From Streptomyces aurantiogriseus (GTDB taxonomy: Bacteria > Actinomycetota > Actinomycetes > Streptomycetales > Streptomycetaceae), in NCBI RefSeq assembly GCF_014649375.1, contig NZ_BMSX01000007.1, positions 332,467 to 396,466 on the forward strand: a stretch of DNA of 64,000 nucleotides, written 5' to 3'. The notes beneath the pieces were generated by a model. The model saw only the letters and a program-made list of their open reading frames with translations. It was not told the DNA's origin and made no database searches. The position numbers and the translations under genes were made by a program. Positions 18,841-27,253 of this stretch are shown piece after piece (position 1 is the first letter of the stretch; each line of letters opens with the position of its first letter).

Positions 18841-19833
18841 TCAGACCCGTACGACGATCTTGCCCACCTGCGCGTTCGACTCCATCAGGCGATGGGCGTC
18901 CCGGATGTGGTCCAGGCCCTCGAAGACCTCGGCGACGACCGGGCGGAGCGTGCCGTCGGTGAGGCCGGAGTTGACGTAGTGGGAGGCGCGGTGGCGGCCG
19001 GCCTCGGTGTCGGTGACCGCGAAGTTGGCGTAGCCGTGCACGGTCAGGGGCCACTGGCGGGGCAGGAGGATGGGCTGCTCGTCCAGCCAGCCGTAGCTGA
19101 CCAGCGTGCCGTCCTCGACGACCGCCTCGCCCAGGGCGGCGAAGCCGGCGCCGCCGATCGCGTCGAGGACGATGTCGGCACCGCGGCCGCCGGTCAGCCG
19201 TTTCGTCTCCTTGACCACGTCCTCGTCCTCGCTGACGATCACATGTTCCGCGCCCAGCTCGTACAGCCGCTGCCGCTTGGCCTCGGTGCGGGTGGTGACG
19301 ATCGGGACGGCGCCGGCCCGGCGGGCGACCTGGATCGCGGCGGTGCCCACGCCGCTGGACGCGCCGGTGATCAGGATGCGGTCGCCGGGGGTCATGCCCG
19401 CCCGCTCGACCAGGGCGCCGTAGGCGGTCGTGTAGGTGAGCCAGACGGCGGCCGCGGTGATCGCGTCCGTCCCGGACGGGCGTGGGACGAGGGCGGTGTC
19501 CGGGAGCAGGACGCGGTCGGCGTGGACGCCGTGGGCGCTGAGTTCGAAGTTGCCCGCGGACATCACGAGGTCGCCGGGGGCGAAGGACGTCACGCCCTCG
19601 CCGACCGCCTCGACCTCGCCGGCCGCCTCGTAGCCGTTGCGGGAGCCGGGCAGGGTGGGCTGGTAGTAGTACTGCCCGGCGCGGAAGAGGACTTCGGCAC
19701 GATTGAGGGCCAGAGCCTCGACGCGGACGAGGACCTCCCCCGGGGCGGGGTCGGGCAGGCCGACCTCCTCGACGGTGAGGACCTCGGGGCCGCCGATTTC
19801 GTGAAAGAGCACGGTGCGTGCGGAAGTTGACAT
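18841..19833 (-). CDS. Zinc-independent MDR-family NADPH:quinone-type reductase
   Basis: A 330-residue medium-chain dehydrogenase/reductase. It has the N-terminal GroES-like domain (GEVLVRVEALALNRAEVLFRAG), the Rossmann motif DRILITGASSGVGTAAIQVAR, and the downstream RGADIVLDAIGG. The structural and catalytic zinc cysteines of alcohol dehydrogenases are absent, placing it with quinone oxidoreductases. It is divergent from an AraC-type regulator, which is probably its regulator. The -10-like TAGCGT (minus strand, 19841-19846) lies 7 nt before the ATG with no Shine-Dalgarno, suggesting a leaderless transcript. Confidence 0.9.
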   Translation of the reverse strand: MSTSARTVLFHEIGGPEVLTVEEVGLPDPAPGEVLVRVEALALNRAEVLFRAGQYYYQPTLPGSRNGYEAAGEVEAVGEGVTSFAPGDLVMSAGNFELSAHGVHADRVLLPDTALVPRPSGTDAITAAAVWLTYTTAYGALVERAGMTPGDRILITGASSGVGTAAIQVARRAGAVPIVTTRTEAKRQRLYELGAEHVIVSEDEDVVKETKRLTGGRGADIVLDAIGGAGFAALGEAVVEDGTLVSYGWLDEQPILLPRQWPLTVHGYANFAVTDTEAGRHRASHYVNSGLTDGTLRPVVAEVFEGLDHIRDAHRLMESNAQVGKIVVRV

Positions 19834-19891
19834 GTCGTCGACGCTAGGCCGGGAACACGAGACGCTCCATGTTCGCCGGTATCGGTTTTCT

Positions 19892-19935
19892 GTCCGTACG
19901 TCTCACCAGGCCGACGTGCGGTCTACGGTACGGAC
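19892..19935. promoter_or_regulatory. Inverted repeat between the quinone reductase and AraC-type genes
   Basis: Perfect 8-bp arms GTCCGTAC (19892-19899) and GTACGGAC (19928-19935), the second abutting the ATG of the AraC-type gene. TACGGT at 19924-19929 ends 6 nt before that ATG and could be the -10 of a leaderless message. An autoregulatory operator is an inference. Confidence 0.45.
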
Positions 19936-20856
19936 ATGGACGTACTGAGCGACGCCGTCGCCGCGATGCGCACCGGACGCCCGCACTCCTCCCGCCAGGA
20001 CAGGGTCGGGCCCTGGGGGGTCCGGTTCGCGCCCTCGGACGGCGCCGGGTTCCATGTGGTGCTGCGGGGGTCGGCCTGGCTGCTGCCGGCCCGGGGTGAG
20101 CCGGTCGCGCTCGCGGCCGGGGACGTGGTGTTCCTGGCCCACGGGCACGGGCACGCGCTGGCCAGCGGGCTCGACGTACCGCTGGAGGAGGTACGGCCCG
20201 GGCCGGACGGCCGGTGGCCCGGACAGCCGTCGACGGGCAGCGGGCCGGGATGCGCGGACACCGTGCTGCTGTGCGGTGTCCATCAGCTGGACCGCTCCCG
20301 CGCCCACCGTCTCCTCGCGGAGCTCCCGGAGGTGGTGCACCTGCCCGCCCGCGTCGGCACGCACCGCTCGCTGCGCGCGGCGGTGGAGCTGCTGGGCATG
20401 GAGCTGGAGGAGGGCCGGCCGGGCTCGGACGCCATCGTCACCGCGCTGCTGGACACCCTGCTGCTGTACATCCTGCGCGCCTGGTGGGAGCAGGAGCGCG
20501 GCGCCGGACGCGCCGCGGGCTGGGCCGCCGCCCTCACCGACCCGGCGGTCTCCGCGGCCCTGCGCGCCCTCCACGCGGACCCGGCGCGCTCGTGGACCGT
20601 GGCGGAACTCGGCGCCGAGGGCGGGCTGTCGCGGGCGGCCTTCGCACGCCGGTTCACCGCGCTGGTCGGCGAGCCGCCGCTGACGTACCTGACCTGGTGG
20701 CGCATGACGACGGCGGGCCGGCTGCTGCGCGCCGACGACCTGCCGCTGCGTCAGGTCGCCGAACGCGCCGGCTACACCTCGGAGTTCGCCTTCGCCAAGG
20801 CGTTCAAGCGGGAGTACGGGGTGGCGCCGGGGCAGTACCGCAGGCGGACCGCCTGA
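19936..20856 (+). CDS. AraC-family transcriptional regulator with cupin sensor domain
   Basis: A 306-residue regulator. The N-terminal half is a cupin-type sensor (VGPWGVRFAPSDGAGFHVVLRG, then LAAGDVVFLAHGHGHAL). The C-terminal half has two helix-turn-helix motifs: WTVAELGAEGGLSRAAFARRF, and LRQVAERAGYTSEFAFAKAFKREYG followed by VAPGQYR. This is the arrangement of AraC proteins found next to oxidoreductase genes. It is divergently placed from the MDR reductase gene, its likely target. It converges on the EF-hand gene through a terminator-like palindrome. Confidence 0.92.
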   Translation: MDVLSDAVAAMRTGRPHSSRQDRVGPWGVRFAPSDGAGFHVVLRGSAWLLPARGEPVALAAGDVVFLAHGHGHALASGLDVPLEEVRPGPDGRWPGQPSTGSGPGCADTVLLCGVHQLDRSRAHRLLAELPEVVHLPARVGTHRSLRAAVELLGMELEEGRPGSDAIVTALLDTLLLYILRAWWEQERGAGRAAGWAAALTDPAVSAALRALHADPARSWTVAELGAEGGLSRAAFARRFTALVGEPPLTYLTWWRMTTAGRLLRADDLPLRQVAERAGYTSEFAFAKAFKREYGVAPGQYRRRTA

Positions 20857-20858
20857 CC

Positions 20859-20897
20859 GGGAGGGACGCCCGGCGGCACCTGCCGGCCGCCCCTCCC
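20859..20897. terminator. Bidirectional terminator-like palindrome
   Basis: An imperfect GC-rich inverted repeat (GGGAGG ... CCTCCC outside, CCGGC ... GCCGG inside) lies in the 48-bp gap between the convergent AraC-type and EF-hand genes. Confidence 0.55.
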
Positions 20898-20904
20898 GCG
20901 TGCG

Positions 20905-21117
20905 TCACTTGCTCAGGTACGACCAGAACTCGTCGAACGACAGGACCTTGTCCCCGTTCAGGTCGCGGGACTTGATGACGGCCTCGGCGACCGACTCGGT
21001 GACGTTCCAGTCGCCCGCCTGAGCGAGGGCCGTCTTGAACTCGGCCGCGGTGATGAAGCCGTCACCGTCCGTGTCGATCCGCTGGAACTGCTTGCGCGCC
21101 TCTTCGATGTCCGCCAC
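20905..21117 (-). CDS. Small EF-hand calcium-binding protein
   Basis: A 70-residue acidic protein with two EF-hands and nothing else. Loop 1 is DTDGDGFITAAE (residues 15-26) and loop 2 is DLNGDKVLSFDE (residues 52-63), both with acidic or amide ligands at positions 1, 3, 5 and 12. S. coelicolor encodes several such calmodulin-like Cab proteins, one of which affects spore germination and aerial growth. GTG 21117 has AGGGGCGG upstream. It lies downstream of the MerR-type gene on the same strand, about 50 bp apart. Confidence 0.93.
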   Translation of the reverse strand: MADIEEARKQFQRIDTDGDGFITAAEFKTALAQAGDWNVTESVAEAVIKSRDLNGDKVLSFDEFWSYLSK

Positions 21118-21165
21118 CGATCCGCCCCTTTTTTCTCGCTTGCCGTCGTACTGACGCAGGTCAGA

Positions 21166-22080
21166 TTAACGGTCCGGGTGAGCGCGCAGTGCGGCGACCA
21201 CCCATGCGAACTCCTCCTCGTAGGAGGGCTGGGCCCCCAGTCCGTTCACGACGGCCGACAACTGGCGGTACCGGGCGACCCGTTCGTTCGAGGCGGCGGT
21301 CAGCCGTTCCAGTACGGCGGCCCGGTCGCCGTCGCCGAGGAGGTCGCGCAGGACCTCGTCGGCCTCCGGGGCGTCGGGGGCCACGCCGCCTCGCAGCGCC
21401 TCGCCCGCGAGCTGCACCAGACGGCTCATGAACCACAGGGAGGTGCCCGCCGGGACCTCCGGCCCGGGGTCGGCCGCGTTGAACTCGACCATCCTGCGCA
21501 TCAGCGCCCGGAACTCCGGGTCCTGGATCAGCTCGGCCAGCTCCACCCAGGCGTCGACCTGCTCGGGGGTGGGGTCGTCCGGCAGTTCGGCGGCGTGGAA
21601 CCGCAGCCGGGTGCGGATGTCGGGGTCGGCCGTGTCGAGGCCGTCGAAGATCTCCTCCAGGAACTCCTCGACGATCCGCCTGCGCTCGCTCGCCGACAGC
21701 CGGGCCAGTTTGTTCATCAGGGTCATCTCCTCTGCGGTCGAACCGCGCCGCGCCACGGTCGACAGCACCGCACGGGTCACCTTCAGCGAGCGGATCTGCG
21801 CGTCCAGCGCGGCCACGTGCGCGGCCGCGACCTGCGCGACCGTGGTCTCCCCGGCCAGCACCTCACGGACGTGGGCCAGGCCGAGGCCCAGCTCGCGCAG
21901 GGTGCGGATCAGCTCCAGGCGGGCGACGGACTCGGCGTCGTAGAGCCGGTAGCCGCCGGCGGAGCGGGTGACCGGGTGCAGGACGCCCTCGTCGGACCAG
22001 TAGCGGATGGTGCGCACGGTCAGTCCGGTGGCCCGCGCCAGCTCGCCGATGGTGAAGAGTCCGGTGCCGTCGTCGATCAT
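21166..22080 (-). CDS. MerR-family transcriptional regulator
   Basis: The N-terminal 75 residues form a MerR DNA-binding domain (FTIGELARATGLTVRTIRYWSDEG, then SAGGYRLYDAESVARLELI and the dimerisation helix). About 230 residues of helical effector domain follow, without the metal-binding cysteines of metal-sensing MerR proteins, so an organic ligand or other signal is likely. The ATG at 22080 starts exactly where family similarity begins; the longer open frame to 22671 reads the GNAT gene on the other strand. No strong ribosome-binding site precedes it. It is divergent from the GNAT gene over a 57-bp intergenic region containing a 7-bp inverted repeat. Confidence 0.9.
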   Translation of the reverse strand: MIDDGTGLFTIGELARATGLTVRTIRYWSDEGVLHPVTRSAGGYRLYDAESVARLELIRTLRELGLGLAHVREVLAGETTVAQVAAAHVAALDAQIRSLKVTRAVLSTVARRGSTAEEMTLMNKLARLSASERRRIVEEFLEEIFDGLDTADPDIRTRLRFHAAELPDDPTPEQVDAWVELAELIQDPEFRALMRRMVEFNAADPGPEVPAGTSLWFMSRLVQLAGEALRGGVAPDAPEADEVLRDLLGDGDRAAVLERLTAASNERVARYRQLSAVVNGLGAQPSYEEEFAWVVAALRAHPDR

Positions 22081-22085
22081 GTCTG

Positions 22086-22117
22086 TGAGTCTGGGCCTTC
22101 CAGTGGGTGGAGACTCA
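22086..22117. promoter_or_regulatory. Candidate MerR operator
   Basis: Perfect inverted repeat TGAGTCT (22086-22092) / AGACTCA (22111-22117) in the short region between the divergent MerR-type and GNAT genes. A smaller CTTCCA...TGGAG dyad is nested inside. MerR proteins bind dyads within an overlong promoter spacer; assignment rests on position. Confidence 0.45.
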
Positions 22118-22137
22118 AGGAGCATCTCGGGGGCGCT

Positions 22138-22791
22138 GTGGAGACGTTGCGGGACATTCTCGACGCGGCGGCGCGGGGCGTCTTCCCGCCGACGGACGGC
22201 GGTACGACGGTGGTGCCCCAGGCCTCCTTCCGTGACGCGGGCGTGCTCTCCTTCACCGCGCACTCCGTCGTCTTCACCGACGAGGACCCCCGGTGGGTGT
22301 ACGAGACGCTGGCGGCGATGGAGTGCGACGCGCTGGCCGCGACCATGAACCCGCGGTTCCTGGCGGCCTTCATGGAGCGGACGGGGCGGACGACCGAGAC
22401 CGTCGACGCGATGCTGGTCGGCTCGCCCCTGTCGGGCGCGCCGCCACTCGCGCTGACGGAGGTCGAGGACGCGGGGCACCCGCGCGCGGTGTACGCCCGC
22501 CGACGCCGTGACGACGTGCGTGTCTGGACGGCGGAGGGCGGGGTGCTGGTGTTGGGGCGCGGCATCGCCGGCCGGCTGGAGGTGTCGGTCGAGGTGGACG
22601 AGCGCTGCGCGCGGGGGGCTGTCGTACGGCACCGGGGGCTGGGGCGGTCGCTGGTGACCGCGGCCCGGCATCTCGTCACCGAGCCGCTGTGGGCGCAGGT
22701 GGCGCCGGGGAACGCCCGCAGCATGCGGGCGTTCCAGGCGGCGGGGTACGTCCCGGTGGGGGCGGAGGCGTTGCTCACCGCCTGCCCGTGA
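22138..22791 (+). CDS. GNAT-family N-acetyltransferase
   Basis: A 217-residue protein whose C-terminal half has the acetyl-CoA-binding pattern VSVEVDERCARGAVVRHRGLGRSLVTAAR (R-x-x-G-x-G type loop) and ends in NARSMRAFQAAGYVPVG, a classic GNAT C-terminus. The N-terminal 100 residues are helical and resemble the front part of actinobacterial GNAT-like proteins, possibly a degenerate first acetyltransferase domain. GTG 22138 has GGGGG 5 nt upstream. The divergent MerR gene probably controls it. The acceptor is unknown. Confidence 0.82.
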   Translation: METLRDILDAAARGVFPPTDGGTTVVPQASFRDAGVLSFTAHSVVFTDEDPRWVYETLAAMECDALAATMNPRFLAAFMERTGRTTETVDAMLVGSPLSGAPPLALTEVEDAGHPRAVYARRRRDDVRVWTAEGGVLVLGRGIAGRLEVSVEVDERCARGAVVRHRGLGRSLVTAARHLVTEPLWAQVAPGNARSMRAFQAAGYVPVGAEALLTACP

Positions 22792-22827
22792 GCCGGCTCG
22801 GTGCCGGGCCCCGTGGCGCGGGGCGGC

Positions 22828-24030
22828 TCAGCGGAAGATGCCCGTGTGGCCGAGCGAGTAGCGGCCCGGCTGCGGGTAGACGGCGAGGCCGTGCGGGCCG
22901 CTGCCGACCGGGATGCGGGCGAGCTGCTCGCCGGTGCGGGTGTCGATGGCGTACACCTCGGCGTCGTACCGCCCGGACAGCCACAGGACCTTGCCGTCCG
23001 CCGAGACGCCGCCCATGTCGGGGCTTCCGCCGCCGGGAAGGCGCCACTTCTTGGTGAGCTTGTTCTGCGTGAAGTCGAAGACGGAGACGGAGCCCTCGCC
23101 GCGGTTGGAGACGTACATCTCGCGGGAGTCGCGGCTCACGTACAGGCCGTGGCAGCCCTTGCCGGTGGGCAGGAGGGTGGGCTCGGTGAACTTGTCGCCG
23201 TCCAGGACCCACATGCCGTCGGCCATCATGTCCGCGATGTAGAACCGCTTCCCGTCCGGTGAGATCTTCACGTCCTGTGGCATGGCGCCCTCGAAGGGGA
23301 GCTTCTGCTGGCCGACGACCTGCATCTTCTCGGTATCGACCTTGAGCAGTTCGCCGCTGAACTCGCAGGAGACGATGAAGTACCGGCCGTCCAGGGAGAA
23401 GTCGGCGTGGTTGACGCCGTAGCAGGTGACCGGTTCGGTTTTGAGCCGCTTCATGGTGTGCGGGTCGCGGAAGACGAGTTCGCGGTCGAGGGAGGCCATG
23501 ACGACGGCGTACCTGCCGTTGGGCGTGAAGTAGAGGTTGTACGGGTCGTGCACCTCCACGTGCTCGCCCGCCTTGCCGGTCCTCGGGTCGATCGGGGTGA
23601 GGGTGTGGCCGCGGTTGTTGTTGACCCAGAGGGTCTTCAGGTCCCAGGACGGGACGACGTGCTGGGGCTGGTGGCCGACCGGGATGGTCTCGATCACCTT
23701 GTACGTCTTCGGGTCGATGACGGAGACCGTGTCGGACTCGGTGTTGGGGACGTAGACCCGGGACGGGAAGTCCTTGACCACCGGGGAGAGCCGGCCCGGG
23801 CGGTCGGCGGCGTAGACGTCCTTGGGGTCGAGGACGGGGGGCATGCCGGGCAGACCGGGAACGGTCTGCTTCTTCGCCGGGGCCGGGACCGCGGCCTTGG
23901 TGGCCTTCGTGGCCTCGGTGTCCTTGGCCACGCCGCCCCTGGGATCGGTGCCGCAGGCGGCGAGGACGGCGAGGACGGCGCCGGCGAGGAGGGTGCTTGT
24001 CACAAGGTTGCGGTGCAGGTAGCGGTGCAT
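22828..24030 (-). CDS. Lipoprotein with YVTN/YncE-type beta-propeller
   Basis: A secreted lipoprotein of 400 residues. The signal sequence (HRYLHRNLVTSTLLAGAV) ends in the lipobox LAVLAAC. A charged Thr/Lys/Ala/Pro linker leads to a seven-bladed propeller with repeating YVTN-type units (RVYVPNTESDTVSVIDPKT, EMYVSNRGEGSVSVFDF, VLWLSGRYDAEVYAID). ATG 24030 overlaps the TGA of a polysaccharide-deacetylase fragment (TGATG), which implies the two were once translated as a coupled pair. Such propellers usually act as binding or scaffold modules at the cell surface; no enzymatic motif is visible. Confidence 0.88.
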   Translation of the reverse strand: MHRYLHRNLVTSTLLAGAVLAVLAACGTDPRGGVAKDTEATKATKAAVPAPAKKQTVPGLPGMPPVLDPKDVYAADRPGRLSPVVKDFPSRVYVPNTESDTVSVIDPKTYKVIETIPVGHQPQHVVPSWDLKTLWVNNNRGHTLTPIDPRTGKAGEHVEVHDPYNLYFTPNGRYAVVMASLDRELVFRDPHTMKRLKTEPVTCYGVNHADFSLDGRYFIVSCEFSGELLKVDTEKMQVVGQQKLPFEGAMPQDVKISPDGKRFYIADMMADGMWVLDGDKFTEPTLLPTGKGCHGLYVSRDSREMYVSNRGEGSVSVFDFTQNKLTKKWRLPGGGSPDMGGVSADGKVLWLSGRYDAEVYAIDTRTGEQLARIPVGSGPHGLAVYPQPGRYSLGHTGIFR

Positions 24031-24206
24031 CAGCTGAGCAACTCCGTGGTGGTGACCGCGCGCAGTCCGCGGCGGTGGAGTTCGGCCAGGACGGAGGGGA
24101 GCGCGGCGACCGTGTCCGCGTACCCGGAGTGCAGGCTCACGACGGACCCGTTGTCGGTGGAAGTCACCGCACCATTTAAGGGGCAACATGTGACAAAACT
24201 GGTCAT
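24030..24206 (-). pseudogene. C-terminal remnant of a polysaccharide deacetylase gene
   Basis: A 58-codon frame. Its last 45 codons match the end of NodB-type polysaccharide deacetylases: NGSVVSLHSGYADTVAALPSVL then HRRGLRAVTTTELLS and a stop, where LH-x-G is the motif-5 region with the catalytic-site histidine. The first dozen codons (MTSFVTCCPLNGA, with a rare TTA) have no relation to the family. The catalytic N-terminal part is missing altogether. The fragment keeps its TGATG overlap with the propeller lipoprotein gene, so it may survive as a coupling leader. Confidence 0.7.
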
Positions 24207-24865
24207 TCACCCGGTTGACGTCGGGAGGGGCGTCGAGGACAGAGCGATGTTTTCGCCCCCGCCGCCCCTACCCGTCCCATCCCTGGGGGCTCCGCCCCCA
24301 GCCCCCCGACCTTGGCTCACCCTCCCCTCACGCTCGGCTGCCCTCGCGCAGGGGACCCCCACCCCGACTCGACCGGTCGAGAGCCGAGCCAGCCCAACCC
24401 GCCCGGCGTCAGCCACCGAACGCCGGACGGGGCAACTCAGCCCGTCCGGCATCAGCCACCGAACGCCCGTCAGGGCAACTCAGCCCGTCCGGGGGCGCCT
24501 GCCGAGCGCCCGGTCAGGGCATTTCAGCCCGTCCGGCGTTTGAGGGCGAGGCCCGTTCAGGGCCGAAGCGGGGTGCGGGGCGGCAGCCCCGCGAGGGGTG
24601 CAGGGGCGCAGCCCCGCCGAGGTCGAAGAGGCGGAGCCCTGCCTGGGGCTCAGGGGGCGAAGCCCCGGGGGTTCAGGGGGCGGAGCCCCTGACGGGGTTG
24701 AAGGGGCGAAGCCCCGGGGGTTCAGGGGGCGGAGCCCCTGACGGGTCGAAGGGGCGGAGCCCCTGACGGGGTCGAAGGGGCGGAGCCCCTGACGGGGTCG
24801 AAGGGGCGGAGCCCCTGGGGGATGGGAAGGGTAGGGGCGGCGGGGGCGGGAACTTGTCGGCGTTT
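24207..24865. repeat. Repeat-dense intergenic region
   Basis: No gene is supportable in this 659-bp gap. It holds a variant of the dispersed hairpin repeat at 24316-24364, and three copies of CAGCCCGTCCGG between 24437 and 24537. One of these is the longer Streptomyces phrase GTCCGGCGTTTGAGG (24531-24545). From 24590 to 24835 there is a tandem array of about 26-bp units containing GGGGCGGAGCCCCTGACGGG. The units form many alternative hairpins. The region separates the lipoprotein gene from the 3' end of glgX. Confidence 0.8.
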
Positions 24866-27100
24866 CTAGTCCGCCACCCGCAGCAACACCACCGCCCGAG
24901 CCGGCACCGTCACCTCCGTCCCCGCCCGGTGCGTCACCCCGGGCACCTCCCCCTGCTCCTCCCTCGACGTGTCGACGACCACCTCGTACCGCTCCGCCCA
25001 CGGCGGCCCCGGCAGCACGAAGTTCACCGGGTGGTCCCCCGCGTGCAGGACGGCCAGGAAGCTGTCGTCCGTGATCGGCGCCCCCCGCTCGTCCCGCCCC
25101 GGAATGTCCCGCCCGGACAGGTACATCCCCAGCGTCGCCGCGGGCGCGTACCAGTCCCCTTCCGTCATCTCGGTCCCCCGCGCCGTGAACCAGGCCAGAT
25201 CCCGCAGTCCGTCCACCGAGTGCGCCCGCCCGGAGAAGAACGCCCGGCGACGGAGCACGGGATGGCGGTGCCGCAGGGCGATCAGACGGGAGGTCAGATC
25301 GAACAGCGCCGTCCAGCCGGGCTCCTCCAGCAGCCCCCAGTCCACCCAACCGATCTCGTTGTCCTGGCAGTACGCGTTGTTGTTCCCCCGCTGCGTCCGC
25401 CCCATCTCGTCCCCCGCGACCAGCATCGGCACGCCCGTGGACAGCAACAACGTCGTCATCAGGTTGCGCAGCTGACGTCGGCGCAGCGCCCTCACCCGCT
25501 CGTCGTCCGTCTCCCCCTCCGCCCCGCAGTTCCAGGACCGGTTGTCGTCCGTGCCGTCCCGGTTGCCCTCGCCGTTGGCCTCGTTGTGCTTGCGCTCGTA
25601 GGACACCAGGTCGCGCAGGGTGAAACCGTCGTGCGCCGTGACGAAGTTGACCGACGCGTACGGCCGCCTCCCACCCCACGCGTACAGGTCGCTCGAACCC
25701 GACAGCCGGTATCCCATCTCCCGTACGTCCGGCAGCGCGTGCCGCCAGAAGTCCCGTACGGCGTTGCGGTAGCGGTCGTTCCACTCCGTCCACAGGGGTG
25801 GGAAGGCGCCCACCTGGTAGCCGCCCGAGCCCACGTCCCACGGCTCGGCGATCAGCTTCACCCGTCGCAGGACCGGGTCCTGCGCGATGACCGCGAGAAA
25901 CGGGGACAGCATGTCCACGTCGTGCATCGAGCGCGCCAGCGCCGCCGCCAGGTCGAAGCGGAAGCCGTCCACCCCCATCTCCGTCACCCAGTAGCGCAAC
26001 GAGTCGGTGATCAGGCGCAGGACGTGCGGCTGGACCACGTGCAGGGTGTTGCCGCAGCCCGTGTAGTCGGCGTACCGACGGGCGTCCGGCTGGAGGCGGT
26101 AGTAGCCACGGTTGTCGATGCCCTTCAGCGACAGCATGGGGCCCAGCTCGCCCGCCTCCGCCGTGTGGTTGTAGACCACGTCCAGGATGACCTCGATCCC
26201 GGCGGCGTGCAGCGCGCGCACCATCCGTTTGAACTCGCCGACCTGCTGGCCGGTCGTCCCGGAGGAGGCGTAGGCGGCGTGCGGGGCGAAGTAGCCGATG
26301 GAGTTGTAGCCCCAGTAGTTGCGCAGCCCCTTGCGCAACAGGTGGTCCTCGTGGGCGAACTGGTGCACCGGCAGCAGTTCGACCGCCGTGACGCCCAGCT
26401 TCACCAGGTGGTCGACGGCCGCCGGGTGCGCCAGCCCGGCGTACGTGCCCCGCAGCTCCTCCGGGATCCCGGGGTGCCGCATCGTGAAGCCGCGCACGTG
26501 CACCTCGTAGAGGACCGAGTCCGCCCACGGTGTCTTGGGGCGGCGGTCGTCGGCCCAGTCGTCGTCATCGTGGACGACGACGCCCTTCGGGACGTACGGC
26601 GCCGAGTCCCGTTCGTCGCGCACGGTGTCCGCGACCTGCTGCTGGGGCCAGTCACGGACGTGCCCGTACACCTCGGGCGGCAGACCGAACTCGCCGTCGA
26701 CGGCCCGGGCGTACGGGTCGAGGAGCAGCTTCGCCGGGTTCCAGCGGCTGCCGGTCCAGGGGTCCCAGCGGCCGTGCACCCGGTAGCCGTAGCGCTGGCC
26801 GGGCATCACGCCGGGGACGAAGCCGTGCCAGATCTCGTGGGTGAGTTCGGTGAGCCGGGCGCGGGTCTCCCGGCCGTGCTCGTCGAAGAGGCACAGCTCG
26901 ACCGCCTCCGCGCCGCCCGCCCACAGTGCGAAGTTGGTGCCCGCGACGCCGTCCGGGCCGACCCGGAAGCGGGCGCCGAGCGGCATGGGCGCGCCCGGCC
27001 ACACGGGCACGCCCGGCGTCCTGCGCTGTGCCCCGTTCACGACGGTGGAGGCAGCCGTGCGCTGCTCCGCCACCGTCTCCTGCTCGGCTGCGCTGGACAC
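24866..27100 (-). CDS. glgX: Glycogen debranching enzyme (isoamylase-type, GH13)
   Basis: The enzyme hydrolyses alpha-1,6 branch points of glycogen, typically after phosphorylase has trimmed the outer chains. The 744-residue frame has an N-terminal CBM48 domain (GARFRVGPDGVAGTNFALWA), the barrel region DVVYNHTAE, the nucleophile in DGFRFDLAAAL (Asp near residue 378), the acid/base in LIAEPWDVG (Glu near 415), and FVTAHDGFTLRD for the transition-state aspartate. GTG 27100 has AGGAGG 7 nt upstream. With glgP and glgE in the same window it belongs to alpha-glucan turnover. It is divergent from the first L,D-transpeptidase gene. Confidence 0.96.
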   Translation of the reverse strand: MSSAAEQETVAEQRTAASTVVNGAQRRTPGVPVWPGAPMPLGARFRVGPDGVAGTNFALWAGGAEAVELCLFDEHGRETRARLTELTHEIWHGFVPGVMPGQRYGYRVHGRWDPWTGSRWNPAKLLLDPYARAVDGEFGLPPEVYGHVRDWPQQQVADTVRDERDSAPYVPKGVVVHDDDDWADDRRPKTPWADSVLYEVHVRGFTMRHPGIPEELRGTYAGLAHPAAVDHLVKLGVTAVELLPVHQFAHEDHLLRKGLRNYWGYNSIGYFAPHAAYASSGTTGQQVGEFKRMVRALHAAGIEVILDVVYNHTAEAGELGPMLSLKGIDNRGYYRLQPDARRYADYTGCGNTLHVVQPHVLRLITDSLRYWVTEMGVDGFRFDLAAALARSMHDVDMLSPFLAVIAQDPVLRRVKLIAEPWDVGSGGYQVGAFPPLWTEWNDRYRNAVRDFWRHALPDVREMGYRLSGSSDLYAWGGRRPYASVNFVTAHDGFTLRDLVSYERKHNEANGEGNRDGTDDNRSWNCGAEGETDDERVRALRRRQLRNLMTTLLLSTGVPMLVAGDEMGRTQRGNNNAYCQDNEIGWVDWGLLEEPGWTALFDLTSRLIALRHRHPVLRRRAFFSGRAHSVDGLRDLAWFTARGTEMTEGDWYAPAATLGMYLSGRDIPGRDERGAPITDDSFLAVLHAGDHPVNFVLPGPPWAERYEVVVDTSREEQGEVPGVTHRAGTEVTVPARAVVLLRVAD

Positions 27101-27253
27101 CGTTCCGCCTCCTGCGGCTCATGGCACGACGCGGGCCGAGGGCAAACGGCGTCCCGGCCGCGGCTCCCCGTAGCGTCGTCCTCCCCCCTGTTCTGCCCAG
27201 AGCGTGCCTCGCACTCACGTTTCCCCGGAGCGGGGCCCGTCGTTGGGCACCGT

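Noticed and set aside
24207..24850. Frames rich in Pro, Arg and Gly across the tandem array
   Set aside because: They are artefacts of the 26-bp GC-rich repeats; open in several frames at once.
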